Assembly: GCA_963580285.1 (NCBI GenBank)
Contig: OY757016.1
Span: forward strand, 45,399,124-45,463,123
Length of the DNA stretch: 64,000 nt
Direction of reading: 5' to 3'
From: Lucinisca nassula
Taxonomy: Eukaryota; Mollusca; Bivalvia; Lucinida; Lucinidae
Below are positions 20,013 through 31,230 of the stretch, one piece after another. Below the pieces are notes generated by a model, which did no database searches, was not told where the DNA came from, and saw only the letters and a list, made by a program, of their open reading frames with translations. The position numbers and the translations under genes are program-made. The stretch's first letter is position 1, and every line of letters starts with the position of its first letter.

Positions 20013-20472
20013 ACATGTTTTATTTACCCAAAGAAGTAGACAGCTATACAGACTTCTATTTTGAAAACGGACGATTGTTGTGGATGGCTGATTACGTGAT
20101 TTGTCCGAGCGGTACCTTAGGTAAATGAATATACATCACATAATTGTAAAGCCGTCTGATGGATTCTCTTCGTTTATTTATAGAAAATTACTCTGCAACA
20201 CCGACAGGGATAAGAATCCAAATACCTACATGAATCTACTTTCACCTTATATGTGAATCATTGTAATACATGCAGCTCATAATAAAGGAGTGAAATTTTA
20301 CCGCATTCTGCTTTTTATGATCGGTTTTATGCAGACCTTGCATTTTTCTTAAAAAAAAAGTTTATTCCTTGACATTCCCATCACGTTACAAAGTCAAAGT
20401 AATATACACCCCTGCAAACATTACTATATTGAGAGAAAATGTGGAGTGTGCAAGGGGTATTATTCCTCAAAA

Positions 20473-20712
20473 CATTACGATAATACACCCGTGCGACACA
20501 GTGCATTCTTTCACATCTCCATTTTTTTCTTATTTATACTGCAAACACAGGTTGTGGGCACTCCTTAGGACCACCTTTGCTAGGCGATTCTTACCCACAA
20601 CCTATGTCTTGGAGAAGAAATAAGAAAATAATGTGTACCCCTTTAACCCCAGTTTTCTCTATATAAAGTGGGGTTGAGGGAATGTTCATTTCCCGGACTT
20701 TTCATTTTTGTT
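20473..20712 (+). mobile_element. hairpin MITE, variant B
   Basis: Begins CATTACGATAATACACCCGT and ends TTCCCGGACTT. The inner stem has TTATTTATACTGCAAACACAGG and CCTATGTCTTGGAG. Same layout as the family at 18728 but different termini, matching 24731-25008. A further partial piece with ATATACACCCCTGCAAAC precedes it at about 20400. Confidence 0.7.
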
Positions 20713-22799
20713 ATAGTGCGTACATTACACTAACACCCTAGCAGTGAGCACTGCTGTTAAGTAGAAGAGAAGGCAATGCTTTATATAATAAACAGTAGGG
20801 ATTGCAGAGATAAAGATTAGTATTGTTACTCTGCTAAAAAGAAAGTTGAGAATGGCTTCACTGAGGCGGTCCTAGCGAACCTCCAAGGATCGAGAATAAG
20901 GAAAAGAAGACTAATTCTAAATCATGCCACTCTTACTTTTTTTTATCGCATTTGTATGTTAATTTAAATTAGTTTTAAACCTGTATCAGAAATGTAAAGA
21001 TTCAACACCTGTTTTTGGGTCGATCCAAAGTTACTAAAAGGCAACTAAAAAATAATGCTGTTGCCCACGTCACAATCACTGATTTGGGGAATCCAATATT
21101 ATCATTATAAATAGAAAACGTCGCGCTATTTTTGTCGATGTTACATGTAAGTCAGAGCTATCTATAGAGTCTAGTCAGGAATCGTGAGCTGGGTTTCGCA
21201 AACACTGAATACCCAGATAAGAATGTGGCGCGGAATGTGGCGTCTGCTCAGCCGGCTGCTCAGGACTACACTGTTTGCTTAAATACTGGCATCTAAAGGT
21301 CAAACGAAATAGGTCAGGCCAATGCCAGGCTGCCTACGTCATGAAAGAAAAACAAAAAAAGTATCTTAATACAGCCCGTGCTCTCACGCGACGACTTTCG
21401 GAAAATACTATTAATAAAACTGTTAGAAAGAAATGGACGTTTGTTCATATGTATGCTAAGCCGAACAAAAAAAGACAATATAACGTAACTTTTCGCACTT
21501 CTGCTTATAAAATACCTTAGAACCAAGGAATATTTTAGAGCAAAACTTTTAAAGGTGGTATCGTTATTAGAAATACAGCATAGACCCAGATCGGAAAGAC
21601 AGTACCGGGCATCGCGTCTGATCAGGGACAGCACTGTTCGCCATACATACAGCAACATTTTCATTTTAAAACATGATTCAGGTCCGTTCGCGGACTCTAT
21701 AAAACGTGGAGAGGGTGCGAATTCCGGGTAATTTGCAGAAGGTGAAATACTGCGTGAATTTGAGAAAATTTTCCAAATTAGGAGGGGTTAGTGGGGGTTG
21801 TCACTCCTGCGTACGGGCCTGCATTAACAGGTAGAATGAACAAATTACTTTGTTTAAAAACACTGCACTGAAATCACTGTTATTCAGTAGCTGGGATGCA
21901 GTGGTGGGACTGAGCTCGAAAAAGCGAGAGAGGAGAAACTATGGCAGTGTGGATCCTGATCAGCAGAAGCATTCGATGGATCTACACTGTTTGCAAAGGA
22001 GAAGTTGGATAAAATGTTATATTACATGCACAACAGAGAAATACTTTGATTTCTACCAGACATAATCTTGGTATTTTTCTTTTTGCTCAGAAGGTATTTC
22101 ATCTAAGCCGGAGAAATAAATCTCTTTAGCTTGAACTACTTTATGTACAAGATACAAGATACCGCTTTTGCAGTGAAACCGTTATATTCAAACTCGGGAA
22201 AGTTTCAGTCACGTCGACGTCATTCATGACGTCATTGCAATGGTGTCTGGAAAGATATTAACAGACGTTCAGAATGCGTGACGTTTGAGTCGGATGCAAC
22301 ACTTAAACAAAGGAAAACATGACCATGACCATTGAATAGGCTGTACGTTTTGCTTCGTTTAATCTCACATTTTACTTGTTTTATCACTGAAACACTTTGT
22401 TTCTTCTATTTATGTTCAAAACTGTAGAAAGCGCTTTATCAATGGCGGCCAACCAGTTTTTCTTCCACCCAGCTTCTGTAACACTACGCTGATTGAACCG
22501 TTAACATGAGCTGTAAACAGTCAACTGAACGGAAGTTCAGACCCAAAATTCAAGATCCATTCGGTCCTTAAAGTCTATGGAAGTGCATGTAATATAGAGA
22601 TTATTCATTTCTCCTATTTGAAATGTGGGATTAATAAACATCGGGGTGGGGGTGTAAAATCCGTTAAAGAAACTCGTGCTTCGCACTCGTTTCTTTATCG
22701 GATTGTTCTGTTGAGATGATTGGATGTAAGTGTACAAAGAAGCGAAATAAACATATTAACAAATGATAAGTTAATAATTTGGAAAATCTTGAAGGAAAA
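20713..22799. other. intronic stretch with scattered short repeats
   Basis: No gene recognised. Relics of a motif GATCNGNATCTACACTGTTTGC occur near 21260, 21620 and 21950, the same motif that sits inside the piggyBac-like MITEs at 32839 and 33852. Small open frames here (for example 21275-21520) lack homology I recognise and splice context. Confidence 0.35.
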
Positions 22800-22925
22800 T
22801 GCTTCCAGTACAACACCAAGAACGTCATTTATTTTTTTTTTTCACTGAATTTTTTCTCATACAGAAGCAGTTTAACGAGTACCCACAATCTACGTTATAA
22901 AGCAGTGTTTCTTTTGGTTGTTTTT
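22800..22925. repeat. hairpin MITE relic
   Basis: Only the right half of the inner stem is clear: GTTTAACGAGTACCCACAATC then GTTATAAAGCAG. Low information. Confidence 0.4.
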
Positions 22926-23157
22926 GTCCGCGTGACTATCGCTGGCTATGAACAAAACCCAGGCAGCAGTGTTTAGTCTTCTCCCTGTGCCAAACGATCC
23001 TGCAAATCAACCAAATAAATCTTAAACAATTTTGTAGACAGAACTCTACATGGAAATGTACCTAGCTAGATATAAGAGGTTAGTTCAGTCCTAATTAGTT
23101 TCCCTGTGTGTTCTTACGTTAGAAAGTCTTGCAAACTAATGTGATTTGTCAGGGCCA

Positions 23158-23395
23158 TAAAAGAGCTGAAACCGACCCGCTCACGAGTACTGGTAAACAG
23201 CTTAGAGAATGTAAGCCTGCCCAGGCAAAGCGGTGCGAGTCGGCCCATCGGCCCATCCATGCTAATAAACTCTATTGGTTTCATTGGACGGCAGGGATTG
23301 AGATGAAGGTAAAAGTTCCACAAATCGGAACCAACGTCTCCAAAATGACCTTTATAGTGTTGACGGGAACGCTAAACCTTAAATCAATCAATCAA
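23158..23395 (+). repeat. SINE-A, 5'-truncated
   Basis: Starts at AAAGAGCTGAAACCGA and keeps GCAGGGATTGAGATGA and GTTGACGGGAACGCTAAACC, ending in (AATC)n. Confidence 0.7.
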
Positions 23396-23439
23396 TCATC
23401 CAATCAACCAGTCAGGGCCAAAAAATACTGTTGCTAAAA

Positions 23440-23600
23440 TAGTCCTTCTTTTCAGACTAAACATAGATTTAGATAATAAGGATACTCGTTAGAATCGTCT
23501 CGACGAGGCAGTTTTAACAAATACATATCGATCTACTCAATGCTATAGCAGTAGTAAGGAAGTTGCATTCACCCTTGCGAAACCTTGCATTTTTGAAAAG
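23440..23600. repeat. hairpin MITE relic
   Basis: CTCGTTAGAATCGTCTCGAC followed by GAGGCAGTTTTAACAAATAC gives the core palindrome. Flanking arms are degraded and the termini are not visible. Confidence 0.5.
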
Positions 23601-24180
23601 CCCCATGAATAAATTCAACGTATGCACTGATCTAATATTTTCAGGTTATTAACCCCAAAACGTGTTTGGAACTGACTACCCCCATTTGCCTAGCGTTCCA
23701 TAAAAGGCACAAAGAAATATTGAAGTAATTTTGCGAAAAGTAGAGACAGAAATCCGCCTGCGCATATGCACAGTCTGGTCAGGGTTTTTGCTGCTTTTGT
23801 CAAAATACATGCAGCGAGCAGCCGACAATTCTTCCGACTGACAGTGAAGCGCTTGGCATTAATGGGTTATTTACAGTTCAATGGGAAACCCGTTTTATTT
23901 ATAAACATATTCTCTACTAATGAGATGGTCTGTGTAGCGGTCAGTAGCCTTATAGCGGAGATAACGACTTAACTGGATACCTGTGTTCTATTAAAAATAT
24001 ATGATGCGAAAGCCGGAGCTATAGGGTGAGGGAACCAGTCTAAGATAACGACGAGGGAACCAATCTATTGATCCACCTGAAGCAAACGCTTGATTGCTTG
24101 GCTGAGAAGCGTCTTTCAAACCTTGATGCTGTATCATAGACATTTTCCAATCTCGTCCATATTCTTACCTGCGCCCACGC
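23601..24180. other. unassigned intronic stretch
   Basis: No convincing gene or repeat recognised. Confidence 0.3.
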
Positions 24181-24510
24181 AAAAAGTATGAGACAAAGGT
24201 TCGCCTCTAGCGGATGAATAAGGATTTAAGCGATGTGACTAAGTGAACTAGTTTTGTTTTCCCGATATAACCTAATGTACTAAGATACCTCTGGTATAGT
24301 TTCATGAAGATTGAAATAAAACTATGGATTTTGGAGGCTGAACAATGCTTTAAATAAATTTGACCCAGTAACCTAGTTGTTGGCCCGTCTTGACCCATAT
24401 TCAAACTTGGCCGAGATAGGTAAATGGTGACGATACACGACGCACGCACGACGGACACAGAGTGATCATAATAGCTCACCTTGAGCACTGCATGCTCACG
24501 TGAGCTAAAA
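24181..24510 (+). repeat. units of the TTTGACCTAG repeat
   Basis: Shares GTATAGTTTCATGAAGATTG, AATTTGACCCAGTAACCTAG and a closing TGAGCACTGCATGCTCA palindrome with the repeat block at 17816-18420. Confidence 0.65.
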
Positions 24511-24603
24511 TCTATTCAAACTGCCACGATAGAGTCAATTTTCATGTGTGTAAGTTAGTAATCCTTATGAAAAACACACTAAAAAGCAATTGACAATACT
24601 CAC

Positions 24604-24715
24604 GAAGTCTTTCTGTTTACACATACATACAAAATAGCAATTAGTATAACTGTTCCACAAATACCGCCCACAACACCTCCGATGGTCTTTCTACCAGCAC
24701 CATCATCACTGGCTT
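24604..24715 (-). CDS. transmembrane exon of the Sushi-domain protein
   Basis: A 112-base internal exon on the minus strand. It is preceded by TTTGTTTTCAG (acceptor AG at 24717-24716) and followed by the donor GTGAGT (24603-24598). It holds two bases, 36 codons and two bases. The two leading bases complete the codon begun by the single base left at the end of the Sushi exon (47325), and the two trailing bases are completed by the first base of the tail exon (4123). The encoded peptide has an acidic ASDDGAG stalk, then a membrane helix with GGVVGGICG followed by TVILIAILYVCV, then NRK as a stop-transfer signal. This is the form of a type I single-pass receptor. A MITE starts only 13 bp from its acceptor. 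Confidence 0.82.
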
Positions 24716-24730
24716 CTGAAAACAAATTCA

Positions 24731-25008
24731 CATTACGATAACATACCTGTGCGACATAGTGCCTTTTTTCACATCTCCAAAATGGCTACTTTTCTTGTGA
24801 AAATCCGCGATATTTTTCTTATTTATACTGCAAACATAGGTTTTGGGTGCTCGTTAGAACCGCTTCATTGAGCCGGTTCTAACGAGTACCGACAACCTAT
24901 GTCTTGGCGCAGAAATAAGAAAAAATGTATAACCCCGTGAACCCCAGTTTTCTCTATATAAAGTGGGGTTGGGTGGGGGCTTCAAATCTCGGACTTGTTC
25001 ACGTGATG
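24731..25008 (+). mobile_element. hairpin MITE, variant B, full length
   Basis: Starts CATTACGATAACATACCTGT and ends GGACTTGTTCACGTGATG. The inner stem is nearly complete: GGTTTTGGGTGCTCGTTAGA, AACCGCTTCA and GAGCCGGTTCTAACGAGTAC. TATAAAGTGGGGTT lies in the right arm. It abuts the acceptor of the transmembrane exon. Confidence 0.8.
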
Positions 25009-25140
25009 ATAAGATAAAGCGCTAAGATATTGTTAAATTAAAGAAATCCTTCATTTGTGACTTTTCTCCATAGGATTTAGTTTGCTTTTTCTGAACAATA
25101 ATTTGACAGTAATCTAGTTTCTTTATAGGGAGGTTAGACT

Positions 25141-25281
25141 CAATAAAGGATTGCTTTTTTGTTACAAGTAATATTTTCCTTTGTTGGTAATGCTTCTCGT
25201 AAAGATTTACTCAATGAAGGGTTTCTTTTGTGTAAGAAGTAATATTTTCCTTCGTTGGTAATGCTTCTCGTAAAGATTTAG
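25141..25281 (+). repeat. 71 bp tandem duplication
   Basis: 25141-25211 and 25212-25281 are about 90% alike, sharing AGTAATATTTTCCTT, GTTGGTAATGCTTCTCG and TAAAGATTTA. Confidence 0.75.
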
Positions 25282-25503
25282 TCTGCTTCATGACTGTTAC
25301 GCGCTTGGTCGGCGTCTTAGAATTGTTGGCGACTGATCTGCCGTGTAGCAGGTATCTGATATATAGTGGCCGGGATCAGCCAATCCCGAGCACTTCGGCC
25401 GTCTCATTATTCAAGTCTGGTTACAAACGGAAGCAACGTCAAATCCAGCGCCACGGCGCTAGAAGGAGCAAACCGACGACGCGTCATCATTAAAACCATT
25501 TCC

Positions 25504-25815
25504 CGCCGACAATGGCGAACAATACAGTCCAGCGAGACTGCGCACATGCGCAGGCTCAACCGACACTACTGCTCGCCTAAAATGAAGACAGTGAAATCCT
25601 TCTATCATCTCTTTATACAATGTGTTCACCCCTGAGAGCCCCGACTCCCCCATGCGAAGGCGGTGCCTGGTGGGGGCGCGAACAACCCCACGGGCACGCC
25701 CCCGCGACAAGCACGCGTTGGCCTGCCGGGCTCGCGCGTGTCCCCAGGATGAGCCTGCGCATGTGTGTGGTCTCGCCCGGACATTGCTGCTCGCCCGGGC
25801 GGGGCACACACGTCT
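25504..25815. repeat. GC-rich fold-back element
   Basis: The arm at about 25504-25565 is the imperfect complement of about 25738-25800, sharing GAGCCTGCGCATGTG and TGCTCGCC landmarks. The 170 bp between them is strikingly GC-rich for this AT-rich window. Open frames seen in nearly every frame here are a composition effect and I do not call them genes. Confidence 0.6.
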
Positions 25816-25861
25816 GACAACTCAACATTTTAAAATCCGTCATCATTCATTTTCTCAACTT

Positions 25862-26150
25862 TATCTTTAAAGAGTTCTGAAGTTTCAGCTTCGTTCATGT
25901 AATGTTTTCTTGTTAAGAAACTTGTATTCACCATATTTGCATTATTTGCTGGCTCCCAGCTTGCACATTGTCAATATTGGAAAAACAGGTAACCAGACCC
26001 CCCTGACCTTGAAAGGTCAGGGGGGTCTGGTTACCTGTTTTTCCAACACTGATAATCTTCAGACTAGGAACCAGCAGGGAATGCAAATAAGGTGAATAAT
26101 GGTTTTTGTTAACGAGCTTCACATACTTCAATCTTAACGTTATTAAGTTC
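25862..26150. repeat. large fold-back palindrome with perfect 34 bp centre
   Basis: 25977-26010 is exactly complementary to 26013-26046 around a two-base GA centre. Weaker complementarity continues outward to arms of about 140 bp (for example TATTCACCATATTTGCATT on the left and its near complement on the right). The two strands therefore encode near-identical peptides, an effect of the symmetry and not evidence for a gene. Confidence 0.85.
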
Positions 26151-26332
26151 ATTTCACATGACGATTATGTCAAAACTACTTTAAAAAGTAGTAAACGTCA
26201 GCTTGAACTGTTGCTTTCGACAGTTTATCGCTTGTCATAGAATAATTGAATCTGCTTTTGTGATGTCTTTTCAGCATGATATAAAAATGGAAGGGAATGC
26301 AATGATCAGGAATCGATAAAATAACCTCACAG

Positions 26333-26935
26333 GACTCACCGCATGAATGGTAGTTAACCCAATCACGGTTGATAACTTGGCTTCCCTCTTAAATTACACG
26401 CCGGTGGATCAGACCTCAGATTCTATGAGGGTTCCAGCATAAAGGCTTACTTAAAGTTTAATTTTATGTAATGTTTGCTGGTACCTGATGCCCTGTCTCT
26501 GGTTGGGCCCACCGGCATCTAACTGTTGGTTTTCTTCTGCTCAAGCATTTCAGTTATTTTATGCTGTCGACTTCTCATTGTTGTTTTATCTTTGTGATTG
26601 TTGATTTTTATGTTCTCGGAGATGTAGCACTGATGAGTTAAGAAGACTGCACAAATCATTTGTCTAAGCCACGTCAAAAGAAGGGGGAGGGTTTTGGCCA
26701 CGTATAATCAATTTAAGTCCCCCGCCCCACTTTGTGAAATACCTTTTGCTAGCCGTTCAAAAACGGTTCATCTGTCGCGGTTTATTTTTTATAGTTCGTC
26801 TTTGTATGTGTGCATTGCTTATATATTTTTATTTTGGATAGCCATTTGGCCATTTTGTGGGAAAGTGATTGTCATTTTGGCTTTCCGCTAGTGATGTTTC
26901 TATTAGGGTTTAGTTATTTCATATTTGTGCTTTAT
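26333..26935 (+). mobile_element. Penelope-like element, 3' end fragment
   Basis: ATGGTAGTTAACCCAATCAC starts the last codons of the Penelope-like ORF seen in full at 61990. Then comes the family's 3' untranslated region: CTGATGCCCTGTCTCTGGTT, ACTGTTGGTTTTCTTCTGC, GCCATTTGGCCATTTTGTGG. 5'-truncated and diverged from the copies after 49 kb. Confidence 0.7.
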
Positions 26936-27003
26936 ACCTCCGCAAACGATATTTGAGAGGGTTATATGGACCCCGTCAAGCGATTTTGGTACTTATCGCC
27001 TAT

Positions 27004-27052
27004 GCGAGCAGCGAAGGTTCAGGCGAGCCTCGCCAGAACCTTCGCTGCTCGC
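27004..27052. repeat. 23 bp-arm hairpin
   Basis: GCGAGCAGCGAAGGTTC and its complement GAACCTTCGCTGCTCGC, continued by GGCGA/TCGCC past a single A/A mismatch, with a three-base GCC loop. Confidence 0.8.
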
Positions 27053-27224
27053 TCATACAAGCAGTGGATCAAGAGGAACCTTCAGACAGAAAGCCATATC
27101 CCTGGCCCCTCTGAATGGCTGGGCATGCGCAGTTAACATTTGTCATGACGGAATGCTCGAAGACACAAATTCGCATGGCAGGGCTCATATAGGAGTCAGT
27201 CCATTGGTTGGTTGGTCTGCGTAT

Positions 27225-28470
27225 CCGTCCGTGACACATTTTTCTTGTTATGCGAACTACTTCCACATTTCTTCACCGATTCACTTCAAATTTTGCATAT
27301 GCATTTACATTATGGTGTAGATGTGCGTGACATAAATTTCATCTGGGTCAAGTCAAGATCACAGTCGGCTGGTATGTGTATCCGTCTGTCCGTGACACAT
27401 TTTTTCTTCATCGACTGTCTTCAAATTTCGCATATGCATTTACAATATGGTGTAGATGTGCGTGCCATAAATTCCATATGTGACAATTCAACGTCAAGGT
27501 CAGTGTTGCTAAAATAGAATAGAAATCCATTACAACAATCTTGTTCGGCCCTCGCCCATCGGGGCTTTAAGAAATAGATGGACTGCATGATGCTTCCACG
27601 CAGAGCTGAAACCGACCCGCACACGAGTACTGGTAAACCGCTTAGAGGATCTAAGCTTGCCCAGACAAAGCGGTTTGAGTGTCGGACCGCCCATGCTTAC
27701 AAACCCTATTGGTTTCTTTGGGCGACAGGGCTTGAGATGTCATTTCATTTCAATGTTGGGTAAAAGTCCCACAAAACTGGAAAAAAATGACCAAAATGAC
27801 CTTTACAGTGTTGACGGCGACGTTAAACCTCATGCAAACTAATGCCACAGTTCTTCACCGATTGACTTTAAATTTTGCATATGCATTCACAGTATGGTTT
27901 AGATGTACGGTGACATAAATTTTATATGGGTCAAGTCAAGGTCAAGATCAATGTTGCTAAAAATAGAATAATATTGTGATGCGAATAACTTCCACATTTC
28001 TTCACCGATCGAGTTTAAGTTTTGTGTATGCATTCGTAATGAGGTGAAGATGTGCATGACATAAGTTCCATATGGGCCATGTTAAGGTCAAGGTCACTGT
28101 TGTTAAAAATTGAATAATCTTGTTATGCGAACTACTTCCATATTTCTTCACCGATTGAGTTCAAATTTCGATACGCATTCGTAATAAGATGTAGATATGC
28201 ATGTCATAAATTTCACATGCGTCAGGTCAAGGTTACGTCACTGTTGCTAAAAATAGGTTAGTCTTTTAATGCGAGCTTCTCCCACATTTTCCACCAATTG
28301 AGTTAAAAGTTTGCGTAGACATTCATAATGAGATGTAGATATGCATGACATAAATTTCATACGCGTCAGGTCAAGGTCAAGTCACTGTTGCTAAAAATAA
28401 AATAATCTTGTGATGCAAACCTACTCACACATTTCTTCACCAGTTGAGTTCAAATCTTGCATATGCATTC
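27225..28470 (+). repeat. tandem array, ~140 bp units
   Basis: About eight units with TTATGCGAACTACTTCCACA, TTTCTTCACCGATT, TTTGCATATGCATT, GGTGTAGATGTGC, GACATAAATTTCAT and GGTCAAGGTCA landmarks. A SINE-A copy is inserted at 27540-27840. Open frames in it are short. Confidence 0.75.
27540..27840 (+). repeat. SINE-A, near full length, inside the tandem array
   Basis: CGCCCATCGGGGCTTTAAG start, GCAGAGCTGAAACCGACC, GACAGGGCTTGAGATGTC and GTTGACGGCGACGTTAAACC end. Array sequence resumes after it. Confidence 0.8.
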
Positions 28471-29011
28471 TTAAAAGACCTGGGCTTTCTGGTTTCAGAC
28501 AACAAGATTTTTAAGGTATATCCCTATTGGGTCTATGTAAAACATGAGGCCCCTAGGGCAGGAGCCAATTTTAACCCCAGGACTATAATTTGAACAATTT
28601 GATAGAGGGCCATTAGCTGCGGCTACATGCCAAATATAAAAAGTCTGGGCATTATGGATTCTGACTAGAAGATTTTTAAAGTTTTCCATATACAAGTCTA
28701 TGTAAACCAAGTGGGTCCCGGGGCGGGGCCATTTTTGGCTCCAGGTTTAAAATTTGAACAATCTTGGTATAGGTCTAATAGATAAAGCTTCATGCCAAAT
28801 ATCAAAGACCTGTGCCTTCTGGTTTCAGACAAGAAGATTGTTAAAGGTTTTTCTCTGTAAGGGTATATGTAAAACATGTGACACTAAAGTGGGGCCAATT
28901 TTGACCTCAGAGCTATAATTTGAACAGTTTTTGTAGGGGTCCATTGGGTGAAGCAGATACATGTACCACATATTAAAGACCTGGATCTTTTGTTAAACAT
29001 GTGACCCCTAG

Positions 29012-29289
29012 CATTACGCAAACACGTCTATACAAATACATTGCCACCTTTATCGCCGCAAAAATGAAAATTTTATGATGAAAAATTGTGATGTTTTTCT
29101 TATTTCTGCTCAAAATATAGATTGTGGGCACTCGCTAGAACCGCCTCATCGAGACGATTCTAACGAGTTACCACAATCTATATTTTAGAGCAGAAATAAG
29201 AAAATAAGGTATACCCCCGGAAACCCCAGTTTTACTATGTAAAGGGGGGTTGAAGGGGGTCAAATCTATATAGGCGTGTTTTCGTGATG
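29012..29289 (+). mobile_element. full-length hairpin MITE in a tandem-array unit
   Basis: Ends CATTACGCAAACACG and CGTGTTTTCGTGATG. Inner stem CAAAATATAGATTGTGGGCA meets GAACCGCCTC then GAGACGATTCTAAC. Neighbouring array units show an uninterrupted CCCTAGGGCGGGGCC at this place, so the element seems to have inserted without a clear target duplication. Confidence 0.85.
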
Positions 29290-29862
29290 GGTTGGGCCAA
29301 TTTTGACCCCAAGGCTATGATTTGAACAACTTTTGTAGAGCTCCATTGGGTGAAGCAACATACATGCACCACATATCAAAGACCTGGGCCTTTTGGTTTC
29401 AGACAGGAAGATTAAATTTTAAAGGCTTATCCCTATAAGGGTCTATGTAAAACATGTGATCCCTGGGGCGGAGCCAATTTTTATTCCAAAGCTATAATTT
29501 GAACAATGATGGTAGAGGTCATTTAGGTGAATTTACATACCGAACATCAAAGATCTGGGCTTTCTGGTTTCTGGCAAGAGGATTTTAAGACATTTCACTA
29601 TAAGGGTCTATGTTAAACATGTGGCTCCTTGAGCGGGTCCAATTTTGATACCAGGCTATAATTTGAACAAATTTGGTAGAGGTCCAATAGCTGAAGCTAC
29701 AAAACAAATATCAAAAGACCTAGGCCTTCTTGTTTCAGACAAGAATATTTTTAAAAGCTTTCCCTATAAGGGTCTATGTATAACTTGTGACACCTAGGAC
29801 GAGTCTAATTTTGACCCCGGTGCTATAACTTGAATTTCCTTTGATAGTGGTTCATTTGATGA

Positions 29863-30140
29863 CATCACGAAAACACGCCTATATAATTTCGACCCCCTTG
29901 AACACCAATTTAAATAGTAAAACTGGGGTTTACAGGGGTAAATTTTATTTGTTTTATTTCTGCTTTAAAATATAGATTGTTGGTACTCGTTAGAACCGCC
30001 TCAATGAGGCGGTTCTAACGTGTACCAACAATCTATATTGTGGGCAGAAATAAGAAAAACATCACTTTTTTCCATCATAAAACCTTTACTTTTTTGGCAA
30101 TAAAATTTACTATGTATTTTATAGGCGTGTTTTCGTAATG
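29863..30140 (-). mobile_element. full-length hairpin MITE, opposite orientation
   Basis: Ends CATCACGAAAACACGCC and GGCGTGTTTTCGTAATG. GACCCCCTTGAACACC comes first and the inner stem second, so it is reversed relative to 29012. The centre GAACCGCCTCA/TGAGGCGGTTC is perfect. Confidence 0.85.
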
Positions 30141-30593
30141 AAGCTACATACCAAATATCAAAGAACTGGGCCTTCTGGTCTCTAGTTTATGTTTTGTTTT
30201 TTTTTTTTGCTAATTTTCTCATATTTGTTTCCATGACAATCAGAGTTCTGCATGGAATAGAATCTGTGAACAACTTTGAAAGAGGACCACCAAAAGATCA
30301 TTTCTGCCAAGTTTGGTTAGAATCAATCCAGTGGTTTAGGAAGAGATTACAAACATCTCTACTAACGCGACGTCGTAGGACAAGGACAGCGTACATGTAA
30401 CGTTACGGTGCATATCTAAGTAATTTGCATATTAATCCACTAGAGGATTACCGAATTTATTATATGGCGTTATAACATTCACAGACAAATAGACAAGTCT
30501 ATGATAAATGATGATAATTAGCTGTCATACAATCACCGTTCTGTAAAGAACAAAAGAACTTCAGTTTTATAGAGAGCAGAAATATAACTAACT
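30141..30593. other. array end and unassigned DNA
   Basis: 30308-30350 ends the array-type sequence with CCAAGTTTGGTTAGAATCAA and GTGGTTTAGGAAGAGATTA. 30392-30490 shares about 100 bp (ATTTGCAT, ATCGAATTTATTA-like, CGTTA landmarks) with 58208-58310 next to the second LINE, so it is a dispersed repeat. Confidence 0.45.
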
Positions 30594-30790
30594 CTTATCC
30601 TGCTGTTCACAACAACCCCAGTATCTTTGGAAACAGTGTTGATCCAGATCAGATGGCCATCTGATCAGGATCTACACGGTTTGACATTCAATTAATGAAT
30701 TTGTAGGAATAAATTACATGAAGTGATCTGATTGGTTCAAAGTCAGAAATGGGTGTGGCTAAACTGAATATTAAGCAAGAGAATGGTTAA
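30594..30790. repeat. diverged piggyBac-like MITE relative
   Basis: CTTATCCTGCTG at the left, GATCAGGATCTACACGGTTTG inside, GGGTGTGGCTAAACTGAATA and a closing TTAA at 30787. Inner content matches 32839-33020 in reverse order. Confidence 0.5.
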
Positions 30791-30916
30791 GAAAATGAAA
30801 AGAACATAAATTTATCATGTATTGTAACTTATAAATGTGAGAGCCATAAGGGCTCGGGTTACAGTAGTTTAAAACTGCTTTATCCTAGTCCCGTTACTGC
30901 ACCCTAAGTTGTACCG

Positions 30917-31230
30917 GCCCCGATAGCTCAGTTGGTAGAGTGTCCGCTCCGGGGAACGGGAGGTCTGGGGTTCGATCCCGGGCCGCGACATACCAAAGTC
31001 GTTAAAAATGGTACTAGCTGCTCCTCGCTTGGCACTCAGATTTACGGGGAAGAGCTAGGACTGGTCGATCCAGTGTCAGGATAATGTGACTGGGTGTGGT
31101 ATCATGTAATGTGTCTGGGACATGATGCTTCAGTGAGGCAGCACTATAAACGTGAGCATTGAGCTCCCTGTCGCAACCAGACACCGTCGTGATATGACTG
31201 AAAAATTGTTGAAAGCGACGTTAAACCCGA

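Larger units (their letters stand above)
28471..30190 (+). repeat. tandem array, ~170 bp units, with two MITE insertions
   Basis: Units share AAAGACCTGGGCCTTCTGG, TTTCAGACAAGAAGATTTT, CCCTATAAGGGTCTATGTA, ACATGTGACCCCTAGGGC, GGGGCCAATTTTGACCCC and TATAATTTGAACAATTT. The hairpin MITEs at 29012-29289 and 29863-30140 sit inside units, which lets their insertion sites be reconstructed. Confidence 0.8.

Noticed and set aside
22779..22976. A 2A-like peptide ending GYEQNPGS
   Set aside because: The essential final proline and the acidic residue pattern of 2A are missing, the frame is short, and there is no retroelement coding sequence next to it.
25459..25870. Several overlapping open frames on both strands
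   Set aside because: They overlap in nearly all frames of a GC-rich fold-back. This is a composition effect, with no recognisable domain.
27225..30190. CRISPR-like spacing of repeats
   Set aside because: The units are fully repetitive with no unique spacers, and the sequence is a eukaryotic genome.
30917..30990. tRNA gene
   Set aside because: Promoter boxes are present, but the cloverleaf is imperfect and the unit continues into a SINE body with a CA tail.
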